IMG/VR virus record: IMGVR_UViG_3300019886_000006
Location: 1 to 58,136 of that record
Origin: a virus
Direction: 5' to 3' (one strand)
DNA length: 58,136 nt
Both the position numbers and the translations under genes were made by a program. Positions 31,774 through 40,029 of this stretch are shown one piece after another. The notes under the pieces are model-generated. The model was given only the letters and a program-made list of their open reading frames with translations, searched no databases and had not been told where the DNA came from. The stretch's first letter is position 1. Every line of letters begins with the position of its first letter.

Positions 31774-34574
31774 GTTTTTATGCATTCTACCCACCAGCAA
31801 GTAGCGGAACCTCATCTAATGCCTCTGTAGGAGCTAATGGTGCAGCTGCACCTAGTTCTAGTACAGAGATTGCAGGAGTCAACCCTAGCGGTAATCTAAC
31901 ACCTGTATCAGTAGATAATGCAGGGAACGTAAATACAAATATCGTAGGAACTGTACCACTTCCTACGGGCGCATCAACTAGTGCATTACAAACTACTGGT
32001 AATACTTCTTTATCGACAATAGCAACTCAAACAAGTCATCTACCTACTTCTCTAGGCCAGACTACAATGGCTAATAGCCTTCCCGTAACTATAGCTTCTG
32101 ATCAGTCTGCTATACCAGTAACGGGCAGTTTATCGATCTCTCCTACAACTGATACGACTCCAGCGACTCAAAACGTTACAACTCAAGATTTAGCATCTAC
32201 AACTACAGCACAAGCTAATGGTCAGAACGCTATTACAGGCACTCCTACAGCAGGATCAGCTGCTAGTTTTGCCGTTACTTCTAGAGAATCAGTCGAAGTA
32301 GAAGTTACTGGTACTTGGGCGGGAACACTAGTATCTGAAGTTAGTATGGATTCAGGAGTAACTTGGTTCACTCGCGGTCTTAAACAAAGTGGTGCCTCTT
32401 ATATTTCAAGTTCATTCACGGCTAAATTTCAAGGCGGATTGAACTTTACTGGTATGACTAATTATCGAATTAGAGCTACTACTGCTATGACTGGCACTGC
32501 TACAGTTCTTATCACGGCCTCATCTAATCCAGCTTCGATTACAGTCTCTAATCCGTTGACTCTTAGAGATTCTACAGTTCAGTCTATTACTGCAACAATC
32601 AAGCCGGCCTCTACAGCCGCTTTGACTACAGATACGGCCTTGGTTGTAGCTATTAGCCCTAATACTACGATTACTTCTAGTGGTACTATTGCTGATCCTG
32701 TAACAGGAACTAAAGCTAAAGTAAATCTTACTGGTCAGTTACAAGTCAACCCAAATCCAACAGAAGTATTTAATGAATCTTTTGAAGGTGGAGTGATTGA
32801 TACAGTTAATCGCTGGAATACTCCAGTAGTAGCAGGTGCAGGAACAGTTACTCAATCAGCAGCATTAGGTTTGACTGTATCTGTTGGATCTGGAGCTAAT
32901 AGCGCGGCAGCTTTATCGTCTCAGCCTTTATTTCCTACTGATTATGCCTCTCCTTTAACTTGGGCTATCGGTTTTAAGATAGAAGCCACTACTATTGCTA
33001 CTGGTAATTATAGATTCTTTGGTTTAGGTACTCAAGGAACTTCTTATAGTACTTCTGACCCTATTGCTAATGGAGTAGGTTTTGAAATCACTACTTCAGG
33101 AGTATTAAGAGCCGTAATATACGCAAGCGACGCCTTAATATTCTCATCTAATCTAACAATCCCAACAGACGGCCTAGAACATATTGTATCTATTACTTGC
33201 CAAGGTAATTTTACTACTTGGTATTTAGATAATTTTTCAATTCCTGTTGCTACTTCTCAAACACAAGCACCAGATATGACTCTATTGCCTATAAGACTAG
33301 CATCTTTAAATGGGGTATCTACAACTACTGGTACACCATCTTTAGAATTATTTGGAGCAGCAGTATTAGATTCTGGTCGAAATGCTAGTCAAATATCAGA
33401 TGGGACTTACCCATGGCGTAAAACCAATGTAGATGTCAATAGTAATCTAGCCACTATTAATCCTGATTTAGTAGTTACTGGTGCAGCAGCACAAACTGCT
33501 ATAGTCAACAATATCTTAACAACTACTTCAGGAACGGCATCTACTAATCTGACCGGCTATAAATCAGCTAGTGTTCAAGTAGTCTCTACTGGTACAGCTG
33601 GTACTTTTATATTCGAAGGTAGTAACGATAATGTTAACTTCCAGACAATCCCGGTATTCAATCAATTAATCTTGACTGGTACACCTATCACAGCAGCTAT
33701 TACTGCGACTGCCTCGCAAATAGTATATAGTTTTCCTATTACTACTCAATATGTAAGGGTACGTATAGTAACTACGATTACTGGTGGAAGTATCCAGGCA
33801 TTCTCGAAGTTCATGCAAATGCCGTATTCTCCGGCTATTACTCAGGTAGCCCAGACTACAGCGGGTAATCTAGCTGTTACCGCAACAGTTGCATCGGGTA
33901 CAGTTACTACTGTTACGACTGTAACCTCTTCTAATACTGCAATACCTGGTATTATTGCTGACGTTGCTTCAGCTGCACTCACTACTACTACTACAACAGC
34001 CACTCTAACGCCTACATTTGGCTCTAGTTACCTTGTAAACATACCGGTAACGGTAGTATCAGGTACTACTCCTACGTTGTCTGTAGCGGTGCAGGAGTCA
34101 ATGGATACAGGCACTAATTGGGGAACTGTATATACCTTTCCTACGATCACGGCTACTGGATCTTATAACTCTCCTGTATTGACTTTGAGAGGCAACAGAG
34201 TACGTTATATCCAAACAGTTACCGGTACGACTCCTAGTTTTACTAGAGCTATAAACCGTTTACAATCTAGTACTAATTCTTATACCAAGCCCACTGGAGC
34301 TGTATTTACGGATCGTAGTGGTACAACTAGTGCAACACCAAGTACTTCTACGTTATTAGCGGCTCAAAATGATAATCGTAGATACTTCATTGTACAGAAT
34401 CTTAGTACTACTGCACCTATTTATATTAACTTCACAGCTGCGGCTGATACTACGACTTCATTACAATTATTGCCTTTAGGTAGCTATATACTAGAATCTA
34501 ATACTATTACTACTGAGGCTATAAATATCCTATCTACTTCAGCAAGCGTGTCTTACTCGGCTAAGGAGGGGTAA
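31770..34574 (+). CDS. Large tail appendage or fibre protein, 934 aa
   Basis: The protein is almost wholly beta-repeats rich in Thr, Ser and Ala. The N-terminus has VGANGAAAPSSSTEIAGVN and VDNAGNVNTN. A middle jelly-roll-like domain includes FNESFEGGVIDTVNRWNTP and LEHIVSITCQGNFTTWYLD, the form of a concanavalin-like sugar-binding fold. The C-terminal part has RNRLQSS-like and VRYIQTVTG strands and a bacterial-Ig-like end. It is likely a receptor-facing protein. Confidence 0.7.
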   Translation: MSFYAFYPPASSGTSSNASVGANGAAAPSSSTEIAGVNPSGNLTPVSVDNAGNVNTNIVGTVPLPTGASTSALQTTGNTSLSTIATQTSHLPTSLGQTTMANSLPVTIASDQSAIPVTGSLSISPTTDTTPATQNVTTQDLASTTTAQANGQNAITGTPTAGSAASFAVTSRESVEVEVTGTWAGTLVSEVSMDSGVTWFTRGLKQSGASYISSSFTAKFQGGLNFTGMTNYRIRATTAMTGTATVLITASSNPASITVSNPLTLRDSTVQSITATIKPASTAALTTDTALVVAISPNTTITSSGTIADPVTGTKAKVNLTGQLQVNPNPTEVFNESFEGGVIDTVNRWNTPVVAGAGTVTQSAALGLTVSVGSGANSAAALSSQPLFPTDYASPLTWAIGFKIEATTIATGNYRFFGLGTQGTSYSTSDPIANGVGFEITTSGVLRAVIYASDALIFSSNLTIPTDGLEHIVSITCQGNFTTWYLDNFSIPVATSQTQAPDMTLLPIRLASLNGVSTTTGTPSLELFGAAVLDSGRNASQISDGTYPWRKTNVDVNSNLATINPDLVVTGAAAQTAIVNNILTTTSGTASTNLTGYKSASVQVVSTGTAGTFIFEGSNDNVNFQTIPVFNQLILTGTPITAAITATASQIVYSFPITTQYVRVRIVTTITGGSIQAFSKFMQMPYSPAITQVAQTTAGNLAVTATVASGTVTTVTTVTSSNTAIPGIIADVASAALTTTTTTATLTPTFGSSYLVNIPVTVVSGTTPTLSVAVQESMDTGTNWGTVYTFPTITATGSYNSPVLTLRGNRVRYIQTVTGTTPSFTRAINRLQSSTNSYTKPTGAVFTDRSGTTSATPSTSTLLAAQNDNRRYFIVQNLSTTAPIYINFTAAADTTTSLQLLPLGSYILESNTITTEAINILSTSASVSYSAKEG

Positions 34575-34774
34575 TGACTGTGAATATAATGCAGCTCACT
34601 ACTGATGAGGCAGGGAATATAGGATGGGTTACTGTAAATGTTATTCCTTATGATAGTTCTACAATCCAGAATTATATCGATGATTTAGCCTTGGATGGCA
34701 ATGGATATGCAGCTGAGATAGTAAAGGGCGATAATTTTGACCGAGTGGCACAAGCCGGAACAGTGATTATATAA
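34574..34774 (+). CDS. Small protein between fibre genes, 66 aa
   Basis: GGAGGGGTA precedes ATG 34574. The protein reads MTVNIMQLTTDEAGNIGWVT, then NYIDDLALDGNGYAAEIVKG, and is acidic with one amphipathic helix. It overlaps both neighbours by 1 nt. It may be a fibre chaperone or minor virion protein; that is a guess from position. Confidence 0.6.
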   Translation: MTVNIMQLTTDEAGNIGWVTVNVIPYDSSTIQNYIDDLALDGNGYAAEIVKGDNFDRVAQAGTVII

Positions 34775-36888
34775 TGGGCATAACTAATCAACCAGGTTTA
34801 ACTAATCCTCTTACATCGGCATTAAATGCCAATAATAACCTAATAGACAATGTTAGTAACCCATTAGCTGCCCAAGATGCTGCAACAAAGAGTTATGTAG
34901 ACTCATCTGTAGCAGCTTTGAATCCTGCTACAGCAGTTTTTGCAGCTAGTACTACAAATATTACTGGAACATATTTAAATGGTGTTTCTGGAATAGGAGC
35001 TACATTTACTGTGACTGCTACAGGAGCATTCACATTAGATAGTACGACACCGCCTGTAAACTCTAGGATCTTGATCAAGGACCAATCAAGCGGCTTCCAA
35101 AATGGTATCTATAATCTAACAGTAACCGGATCACTTGGTATATCACCAGTGTTGACTAGATCATTAGACTATAATACAGCATCTGACATGAATTCTGCCG
35201 GTTTAATACCAGTAATTAATGGCACAGTTAATGCATTGAGTTCATGGCAACAAACAGCAGTAATAACTACTGTAGGCACTGATTCATTGGTATTCCAAGA
35301 ATTTACTGCTAATCCTAGTCTATATTTATTGAAAGCCAATAACCTTTCTGATCTTGGTAATCGCCAAACATCTTTGAATACCTTGTCGGGTGCTGTTACT
35401 TCGGCTCAATTCCTTCGTGGTAATGGAACAAATATAGTTATGTCTGCTATCCAAGTAACAGACGTACCTACCTTAAACCAAAATACAACAGGTACAGCGG
35501 CTAATATCACAGCTACAAGTAATTCTACTTTAACCACGTTATCAGCGTTATCTCTTCCTGCAACACAATTATCTGGCACATTAGCCGCGGCTCAAGAACC
35601 TGCCCATACAGGAGATGTGACTAATACAGCAGGTTCTTTGACCTTAACCTTAGCCACAGTTAACTCTAATGTAGGATCTTTTACTAGTGCTAATATCACG
35701 GTTGATGCCAAAGGCCGTATAACTGCTGCTACTAATGGAAGTGGTGGTAGTGGTGCAAATCAAACCCTTTCTAATCTCACCTCTCCTACTGCAATTAACC
35801 AGAATTTAACAGCGTTTCTTATTGATACATTTGGTAATTATACTATAAATCTAGCAGATACTTTGACTGCGTATCTTTTTGAGGTTAGCGGTACTCCTAC
35901 ATTAAATCCTGGGGATGTTTATACTAATAATGGAAATACCTTTATAGTAACTAACCCAAGTTATACCCAGACAATAAACCCTGGTTTTGCAATGCTTTAT
36001 GGGAGTACATCTAATCCTCCTCTTTCATCTGGAACATTAACTAGGACTAGTGGTACAGGATCGGCAACAGTATCATATATTGATTTTTCTATCGGTGTTA
36101 GCCAGACTCGTTTAAATATCTCAGGATCAAACCAGGCTAGTACTGGGGTAAGCGGTGGATCTGTTTCTATTAATGGCGGGTCTGCTACAGACCCTTCTAG
36201 GAATGGCGGAGATGTCGCTATTATTGGAGGAACAAACCCCTCAGGAAATGGCGGCGGGGTTACAATCTCTGGAGCTAGTGCTAATTTCGGCGGCGGTATC
36301 AGTTTACAAGCCGGAACTGGTAGCGGCCCGACAGGATCTGATGGCAGTATTAGTATATTAACTACTAATTCTGGGGGTATAAATATAACATCTGGTAGAT
36401 CTGAACTTTTAAATAATGTAGGTATTGCTACTTGTAATTGGACGGCTAAACAATTAAGCTCTTCTGATACACAGGTACAACTTTCTTGGTTTAACTTATA
36501 TTTATTTACTGTTAGTGCTGTAACTGCATTAGAGGTAGGTTCTGTATATGAAGATGATGTAGATGGAAACCAATATACAATTCTTCAAGAAATCAGTCCT
36601 ACCCAGATCTTAACAACAGGGACCGCAGCTCCAGATCCTTCGGTTACAACTTTAACATTACTAACTCCTTTTACCAATGCTAGTCTTAATGATACAACTA
36701 TAGCCGTATCATCTTCTATTTCTACATATGGTGTAAGAGTAGGAACAGATAATGCAAATAGTATCTTAGGATTCCCTAGAAATTCAGCGGATCCTACTAG
36801 TGGGGTGTTTCTAGGCGGTGACTGTTATTATAACACGACTAGTAATACTGTAAGGTTCTTTAATGGGACAGTTTGGGGAGACTTGTAA
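34774..36888 (+). CDS. Tail fibre protein, 704 aa
   Basis: The N-terminal region (NLIDNVSNPLAAQDAATKSY, then VDSSVAALN) is the collar-type sequence shared by many phage fibres. Beta-helical repeats follow, with RGNGTNIVMSAIQVTDVPTL and TITVDAKGRITAATNGSG-like strands, then a Gly/Ser-rich region (SGGSVSINGGSATD, GGGVTISGASANFGGG). The C-terminus (FLGGDCYYNTTSNTVRFFNG) resembles receptor-binding tips. It is a likely host-range determinant. Confidence 0.8.
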   Translation: MGITNQPGLTNPLTSALNANNNLIDNVSNPLAAQDAATKSYVDSSVAALNPATAVFAASTTNITGTYLNGVSGIGATFTVTATGAFTLDSTTPPVNSRILIKDQSSGFQNGIYNLTVTGSLGISPVLTRSLDYNTASDMNSAGLIPVINGTVNALSSWQQTAVITTVGTDSLVFQEFTANPSLYLLKANNLSDLGNRQTSLNTLSGAVTSAQFLRGNGTNIVMSAIQVTDVPTLNQNTTGTAANITATSNSTLTTLSALSLPATQLSGTLAAAQEPAHTGDVTNTAGSLTLTLATVNSNVGSFTSANITVDAKGRITAATNGSGGSGANQTLSNLTSPTAINQNLTAFLIDTFGNYTINLADTLTAYLFEVSGTPTLNPGDVYTNNGNTFIVTNPSYTQTINPGFAMLYGSTSNPPLSSGTLTRTSGTGSATVSYIDFSIGVSQTRLNISGSNQASTGVSGGSVSINGGSATDPSRNGGDVAIIGGTNPSGNGGGVTISGASANFGGGISLQAGTGSGPTGSDGSISILTTNSGGINITSGRSELLNNVGIATCNWTAKQLSSSDTQVQLSWFNLYLFTVSAVTALEVGSVYEDDVDGNQYTILQEISPTQILTTGTAAPDPSVTTLTLLTPFTNASLNDTTIAVSSSISTYGVRVGTDNANSILGFPRNSADPTSGVFLGGDCYYNTTSNTVRFFNGTVWGDL

Positions 36889-37247
36889 TGAAAAATGTAA
36901 ACCCACAAACTCCAGTATTAACAGGATTAGCCACTGCATCTATTAATGGGTCTGCTATAGATGCCAGCCAAATGTATCAAGTAAGTTTTCAAACAGTTAC
37001 TTTAGACACAGCCGCAGCAGGGACTATGAAAATCCAAATGAGTAATGATCCTCAACCAGCAGGGACTTATACTAACTTCACGCCTACTAATTGGAGCGAT
37101 ATTCCTAATTCGACTTCTACTGTTACAGCTGGTGTTGCATCTCCTATTATTTTATCGGTAGTTTCTGCTAGATGGCTTAGAGTAGTATTTACTAGAAGTG
37201 CCGGGACTTTAACTATTAACGTAAACATGTTTGCTATATGCATATAA
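36888..37247 (+). CDS. Fibre-associated beta-sandwich protein, 119 aa
   Basis: ATG 36888 overlaps the fibre stop by 1 nt and is preferred to an upstream in-frame start at 36873. The protein has MYQVSFQTVTLDTAAAGTMK, IQMSNDPQPAGTYTNF, NWSDIPNSTS and a late ARWLRVVFTRSAGTL. This pattern matches the 31399 protein and resembles F5/8-like carbohydrate-binding sandwiches. Probably a virion surface protein. Confidence 0.65.
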   Translation: MKNVNPQTPVLTGLATASINGSAIDASQMYQVSFQTVTLDTAAAGTMKIQMSNDPQPAGTYTNFTPTNWSDIPNSTSTVTAGVASPIILSVVSARWLRVVFTRSAGTLTINVNMFAICI

Positions 37248-37254
37248 AGGATCT

Positions 37255-37617
37255 ATGGCCACACTAAATATTCCTAATTTCAATACAGAAAAAGTCATGG
37301 TAGGTCTAAATACCTACACCTATACGGTACAAGTCGCAGGACTTCATAACGCAAAGATCCAAGTCGACCACCATCAGGCATCTAATCTAACATGTACTAT
37401 AACTCAGAGTGGGTCTGTATCTCGTACACTAGCCTCAGGAACAGTTCAACCATTAGGTAGTACTGTGACTCAGGGTCAAAGCTCAATCATCTTATATGGG
37501 CTTGCTAACTGCTCTGTAGGGGATGTCATTAGTTTTGTACTTACTTCATCTGCAACTAATGATCAACAATTAAATACTATTAAATCTACATTTAAGGTAA
37601 ACGCCGGACAAGTATAA
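37255..37617 (+). CDS. Hypothetical virion protein, 120 aa
   Basis: AAAGGATCT precedes ATG 37255, chosen over an in-frame ATG overlapping the previous gene. The protein is beta-rich (MATLNIPNFNTEKVMVGLNT, AKIQVDHHQASNLTCTI) and ends with LNTIKSTFKVNAGQV. Similar small proteins follow fibre genes in several podoviruses. No enzymatic motif. Confidence 0.6.
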   Translation: MATLNIPNFNTEKVMVGLNTYTYTVQVAGLHNAKIQVDHHQASNLTCTITQSGSVSRTLASGTVQPLGSTVTQGQSSIILYGLANCSVGDVISFVLTSSATNDQQLNTIKSTFKVNAGQV

Positions 37618-37859
37618 TGGAAGATCAAAGACTATCTAGAATCGAAGCCAAAATAGATGACCAGCATGATCATTTATCGTCTATAGATGTTACTTTAAAA
37701 GGGCAAGCTGTACAATTAGAAGACCATATTGCTAGGACTAATGATTTACAAGTAATAGTAGTAGCTTTGACAAGAAAGGTCACGTTGGCTGAAGGCGCAA
37801 TCAAACTTCTAGGCGGGGCGGCTATACTAGCTGAAATAATTAGAATGTTTGTGAAATGA
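37617..37859 (+). CDS. Coiled-coil protein with C-terminal membrane helix, 80 aa
   Basis: A heptad-rich N-terminal part (MEDQRLSRIEAKIDDQHDHL, SSIDVTLKGQAVQLEDH) is followed by a hydrophobic end (AIKLLGGAAILAEIIRMFV). Such proteins are common directly before holin-like genes and may be accessory to lysis. It overlaps the next gene by 4 nt. Confidence 0.7.
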   Translation: MEDQRLSRIEAKIDDQHDHLSSIDVTLKGQAVQLEDHIARTNDLQVIVVALTRKVTLAEGAIKLLGGAAILAEIIRMFVK

Positions 37860-38041
37860 AGAGATTTTTATTAGCTATGTTTAGTGAAAATAGTCAAGTC
37901 AGCATGATGAGAGTCATGTGTTTATTAGCACTATTAATAGCCGGGTATCTTGCTCTTAAAGGTCAGAATAATTCTGTTCCTATCTTTGTTACAGCAGCTT
38001 TCGGCGGCAAAGCTGCTCAAAAATACATCGAATTAAAATAA
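37856..38041 (+). CDS. Holin-like small membrane protein, 61 aa
   Basis: The 61-residue protein has two hydrophobic helices (MMRVMCLLALLIAGYLAL and SVPIFVTAAFGGKA) with a short polar loop and a charged end (AAQKYIELK). Size and location after the fibre genes fit a holin, which would open the inner membrane for lysis. A lytic transglycosylase lies far away at 51375. The rightward block ends here, convergent with the protease gene. Confidence 0.65.
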   Translation: MKRFLLAMFSENSQVSMMRVMCLLALLIAGYLALKGQNNSVPIFVTAAFGGKAAQKYIELK

Positions 38042-38704
38042 TTACTTAACAGGTAGATCATAAGTAGGTGATATGATACTTAATCCGCCTTGGGTTTGTT
38101 CTACTGCATCATTAATACCTACTACTGTACCATCTTCTAGCATTGTAGGGCCTCCACTCATACCTGGTAGAACCACAGTGTTAGCACCCCAGTGAAATCC
38201 TACTCTATCTACGAAAAAGCCTTGGTTACAAAATAAAGGCCCATGATACGGGTATCCGCAACTAACTAATTTAATGTCTTTTTTCATATATTTAATAAGA
38301 TCTTCTGGTTTTGATAGGTATTTTCTTGGCAAGAATTTAGTGAAATCGCCTTTAATAATAGCGATATCTCGTCTGAAATCCCACCATAATGGTGCAGCTG
38401 ATAACCCTCTAGGAATGTTATCAGCGGCTCTAATCTCCATATAGGGAAGTAAGTGTACTTGGAATACCCCAGGCATCATTTCTTGTTCTATATTGATACA
38501 ATGGTTTGCAGTGACCGCTAAATCATTACTAATTACTACAGCGGTACAGAATGTGCCTCCTTCAGGCTCTATTAATCGTATGATAGGATTTAATTTATCA
38601 TCAGAAGCATGATATTTATCATATTCTTTTTTCAATCCTGCCCCAATAAACAAACCTGATGCTACTAAAAGTAGCGCAGCTATTACTTTAAATTTTCTAC
38701 CCAT
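38042..38704 (-). CDS. Membrane-anchored trypsin-like serine protease, 220 aa
   Basis: I chose ATG 38704 because GGAGGTAAT stands directly ahead; an earlier in-frame start at 38743 runs into the repeat. The N-terminus has one hydrophobic helix (VIAALLLVASGLFIGAG). The catalytic triad is visible: His68 in LAVTANHC, Asp113 in FRRDIAIIK and Ser183 in PGMSGGPTM. FCTAVVISND matches the trypsin fold. Export would put it in the periplasm or on the membrane. Role unknown; superinfection exclusion or lysis are possibilities. Confidence 0.85.
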   Translation of the reverse strand: MGRKFKVIAALLLVASGLFIGAGLKKEYDKYHASDDKLNPIIRLIEPEGGTFCTAVVISNDLAVTANHCINIEQEMMPGVFQVHLLPYMEIRAADNIPRGLSAAPLWWDFRRDIAIIKGDFTKFLPRKYLSKPEDLIKYMKKDIKLVSCGYPYHGPLFCNQGFFVDRVGFHWGANTVVLPGMSGGPTMLEDGTVVGINDAVEQTQGGLSIISPTYDLPVK

Positions 38705-38721
38705 ATTACCTCCTATAAATT

Positions 38722-38913
38722 TTAATACCCAGACCAAGACCAAGACCCAGACCTAGACCCAGACCAAGACCCAGACCAAGACCCAGACCCAGACCAAGAC
38801 CTAGACCTAGACCTAGACCTAGACCAAGACCTAGACCTAGACCCAGACCTAGACCCAGACCTAGACCCAGACCTAGACTTAGACCTATATTTTTGTTTTG
38901 ATGGTAAGCGCAT
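38722..38913 (-). CDS. Ser-x repeat protein encoded by a hexanucleotide repeat
   Basis: ATG 38913 overlaps the previous stop (TAATG). Nearly the whole 63-residue product is Ser alternating with Arg, Gly or Trp, encoded by 26 consecutive hexamers. No strong ribosome-binding sequence is present, so translation depends on coupling. It resembles no folded protein; it might be a basic, disordered nucleic-acid-binding peptide or an untranslated repeat. Confidence 0.4.
   Translation of the reverse strand: MRLPSKQKYRSKSRSGSRSGSRSGSRSRSWSRSRSRSRSWSGSGSWSGSWSGSRSGSWSWSGY
38731..38886 (+). repeat. 26-copy hexanucleotide tandem repeat (AGACCN)
   Basis: The tract is exactly 156 nt. Twenty-five of the 26 units read AGACC followed by A, C or T, and one reads AGACTT. 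Only the sixth base varies, and the order of variants is irregular. On the minus strand each unit is a TGG, GGG or AGG codon plus TCT. Tract length is a multiple of 3, so the frame is kept if whole units are gained or lost. Confidence 0.95.
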
Positions 38914-39182
38914 TAAAGACTCTTTGTAACTGCATATGATTCTATAGAATTCTTTTGAACATAAAATTCATTTGAGACTCTTTGAGCATCTTTAAATTTT
39001 TTATCACCAAAAGCCCCTGTTTCATACACAATATGTGCATTCTCTAATTTAACAAACTCATCATTAACCCCTATTAATATTCCTGCATAGATATAATTCA
39101 TGCAAAATATCGTAACTGTTTGACCCATAAGAGCCAAAAATCCTTCTCCTGCTACTTCTTCTACTTTTACTAACTTTTTCAT
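38913..39182 (-). CDS. Hypothetical phage protein, 89 aa
   Basis: TAGGAGAAAGA precedes ATG 39182. The protein has MNYIYAGILIGVNDEFVKLE, then HIVYETGAFGDKKFKDAQRV and NEFYVQKNSIESYAV. From memory this is a recurring small phage protein of unknown role, possibly an Sm-like barrel. It has its own promoter and heads the unit with the repeat gene and the serine protease. Confidence 0.7.
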   Translation of the reverse strand: MKKLVKVEEVAGEGFLALMGQTVTIFCMNYIYAGILIGVNDEFVKLENAHIVYETGAFGDKKFKDAQRVSNEFYVQKNSIESYAVTKSL

Positions 39183-39205
39183 TCTTTCTCCTATATTATT
39201 AATAT

Positions 39206-39235
39206 ATTATATAACCGTCAATACAAAACTGTCAA
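39206..39235 (-). promoter_or_regulatory. Leftward sigma70-type promoter TTGACA-N18-TATAAT
   Basis: On the minus strand TTGACA (39235-39230) and TATAAT (39211-39206) are perfect matches spaced by 18 nt. Transcription from about 39199 would carry the TAGGAG ribosome-binding sequence of the 39182 gene and then the repeat and protease genes. It lies inside the end of the upstream gene. Confidence 0.7.
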
Positions 39236-39605
39236 CATCTTTTTGAAGTAATCGAAGTTTAGCAAAAGTCGCCTTACTACCCATTATCATACCACCATTA
39301 CGTTCGCTGCCTATTAAAATACACCCATCACTGTCTTGATTAAAGTTACCGATATGTATTAATATACCTGTTACTGACTTACCTTGGAATTTAGGTACAT
39401 TCTGTAGTTCATAAGTAGTATAATTTAGTCTATTAGGGGCATGTTCTACACAGATATATCTTCCAGAGGCTACCTTAGGCACATAATTATGTTCGCCTTC
39501 GAAAGCATGCTCTAGTGTTACTCCTAAAAAAGTCCCATCGACATCTGTAAGTATGCCGAAAATACCTTCTTTAGTATAATCATTTCTAGTTAAAATCAAG
39601 TCCAT
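39207..39605 (-). CDS. DUF5675-like protein started inside a VIYG tag, 132 aa
   Basis: ATG 39605 lies in the VIYG codons of the 39586-40029 gene (TTTATGGACTTG), in another frame. The protein reads MDLILTRNDYTKEGIFGILT, with TLEHAFEGEHNYVPKVASGR, GILIHIGNFNQDSDGCILIG and a helical end. This is the pattern of DUF5675 proteins, common near phage lysis genes but of unproven activity; a peptidoglycan-related role is often supposed. Confidence 0.75.
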   Translation of the reverse strand: MDLILTRNDYTKEGIFGILTDVDGTFLGVTLEHAFEGEHNYVPKVASGRYICVEHAPNRLNYTTYELQNVPKFQGKSVTGILIHIGNFNQDSDGCILIGSERNGGMIMGSKATFAKLRLLQKDVDSFVLTVI

Positions 39606-40029
39606 AAATAACCTTTTCTAATTTTGTTAAATCGTTTATCATCTCTAGTAAGTATTCGTAGTATTCTTTTAGTTTATTCTGGTTAGCCGCTGCATGAGCT
39701 GCATAAGCCGCTGCATGAGCTGCATAAACCGCTGCATTAGCCGCTACATAATTTGCATGAGCCGGCGCATAAACTGCATAAACTGCTGCATGGTACGACA
39801 TTGCATAAGCTGTCTTAGCAGCATCTATTAGCTCTTTCTGTGTTACAGAGTTTTTATCTTTAAGCCATTTCTCTACTAAGTCTAATGCCTTGTCTATTAA
39901 GACTAGGTTTTTAGGATCTGTACATTGTCGTGCATCCTTGGCACAATACAGAGCAAAAGTTACACATAATTCTCTAGGCAATGGCTTTAATAATAACTTT
40001 ATCTTTTGTTCATAGTTGATTTTACTCAT
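39586..40029 (-). CDS. Ala/Tyr/His repeat protein with VIYG tag (copy 4)
   Basis: The 147-residue paralog of the 15285 gene shares the N-terminal domain (INYEQKIKLLLKPLPRELCV, DKALDLVEKWLKDKNSVTQ). Its repeats are richer in His (AAVYAVYAPAHANY, AAYAAHAAAN), and it ends LTKLEKVIYGLDFN. The DNA repeat is based on GCATGAGCTGCATAAGC-type units. It overlaps the VWA gene by 8 nt upstream and supplies the start codon for the next gene. Confidence 0.75.
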   Translation of the reverse strand: MSKINYEQKIKLLLKPLPRELCVTFALYCAKDARQCTDPKNLVLIDKALDLVEKWLKDKNSVTQKELIDAAKTAYAMSYHAAVYAVYAPAHANYVAANAAVYAAHAAAYAAHAAANQNKLKEYYEYLLEMINDLTKLEKVIYGLDFN

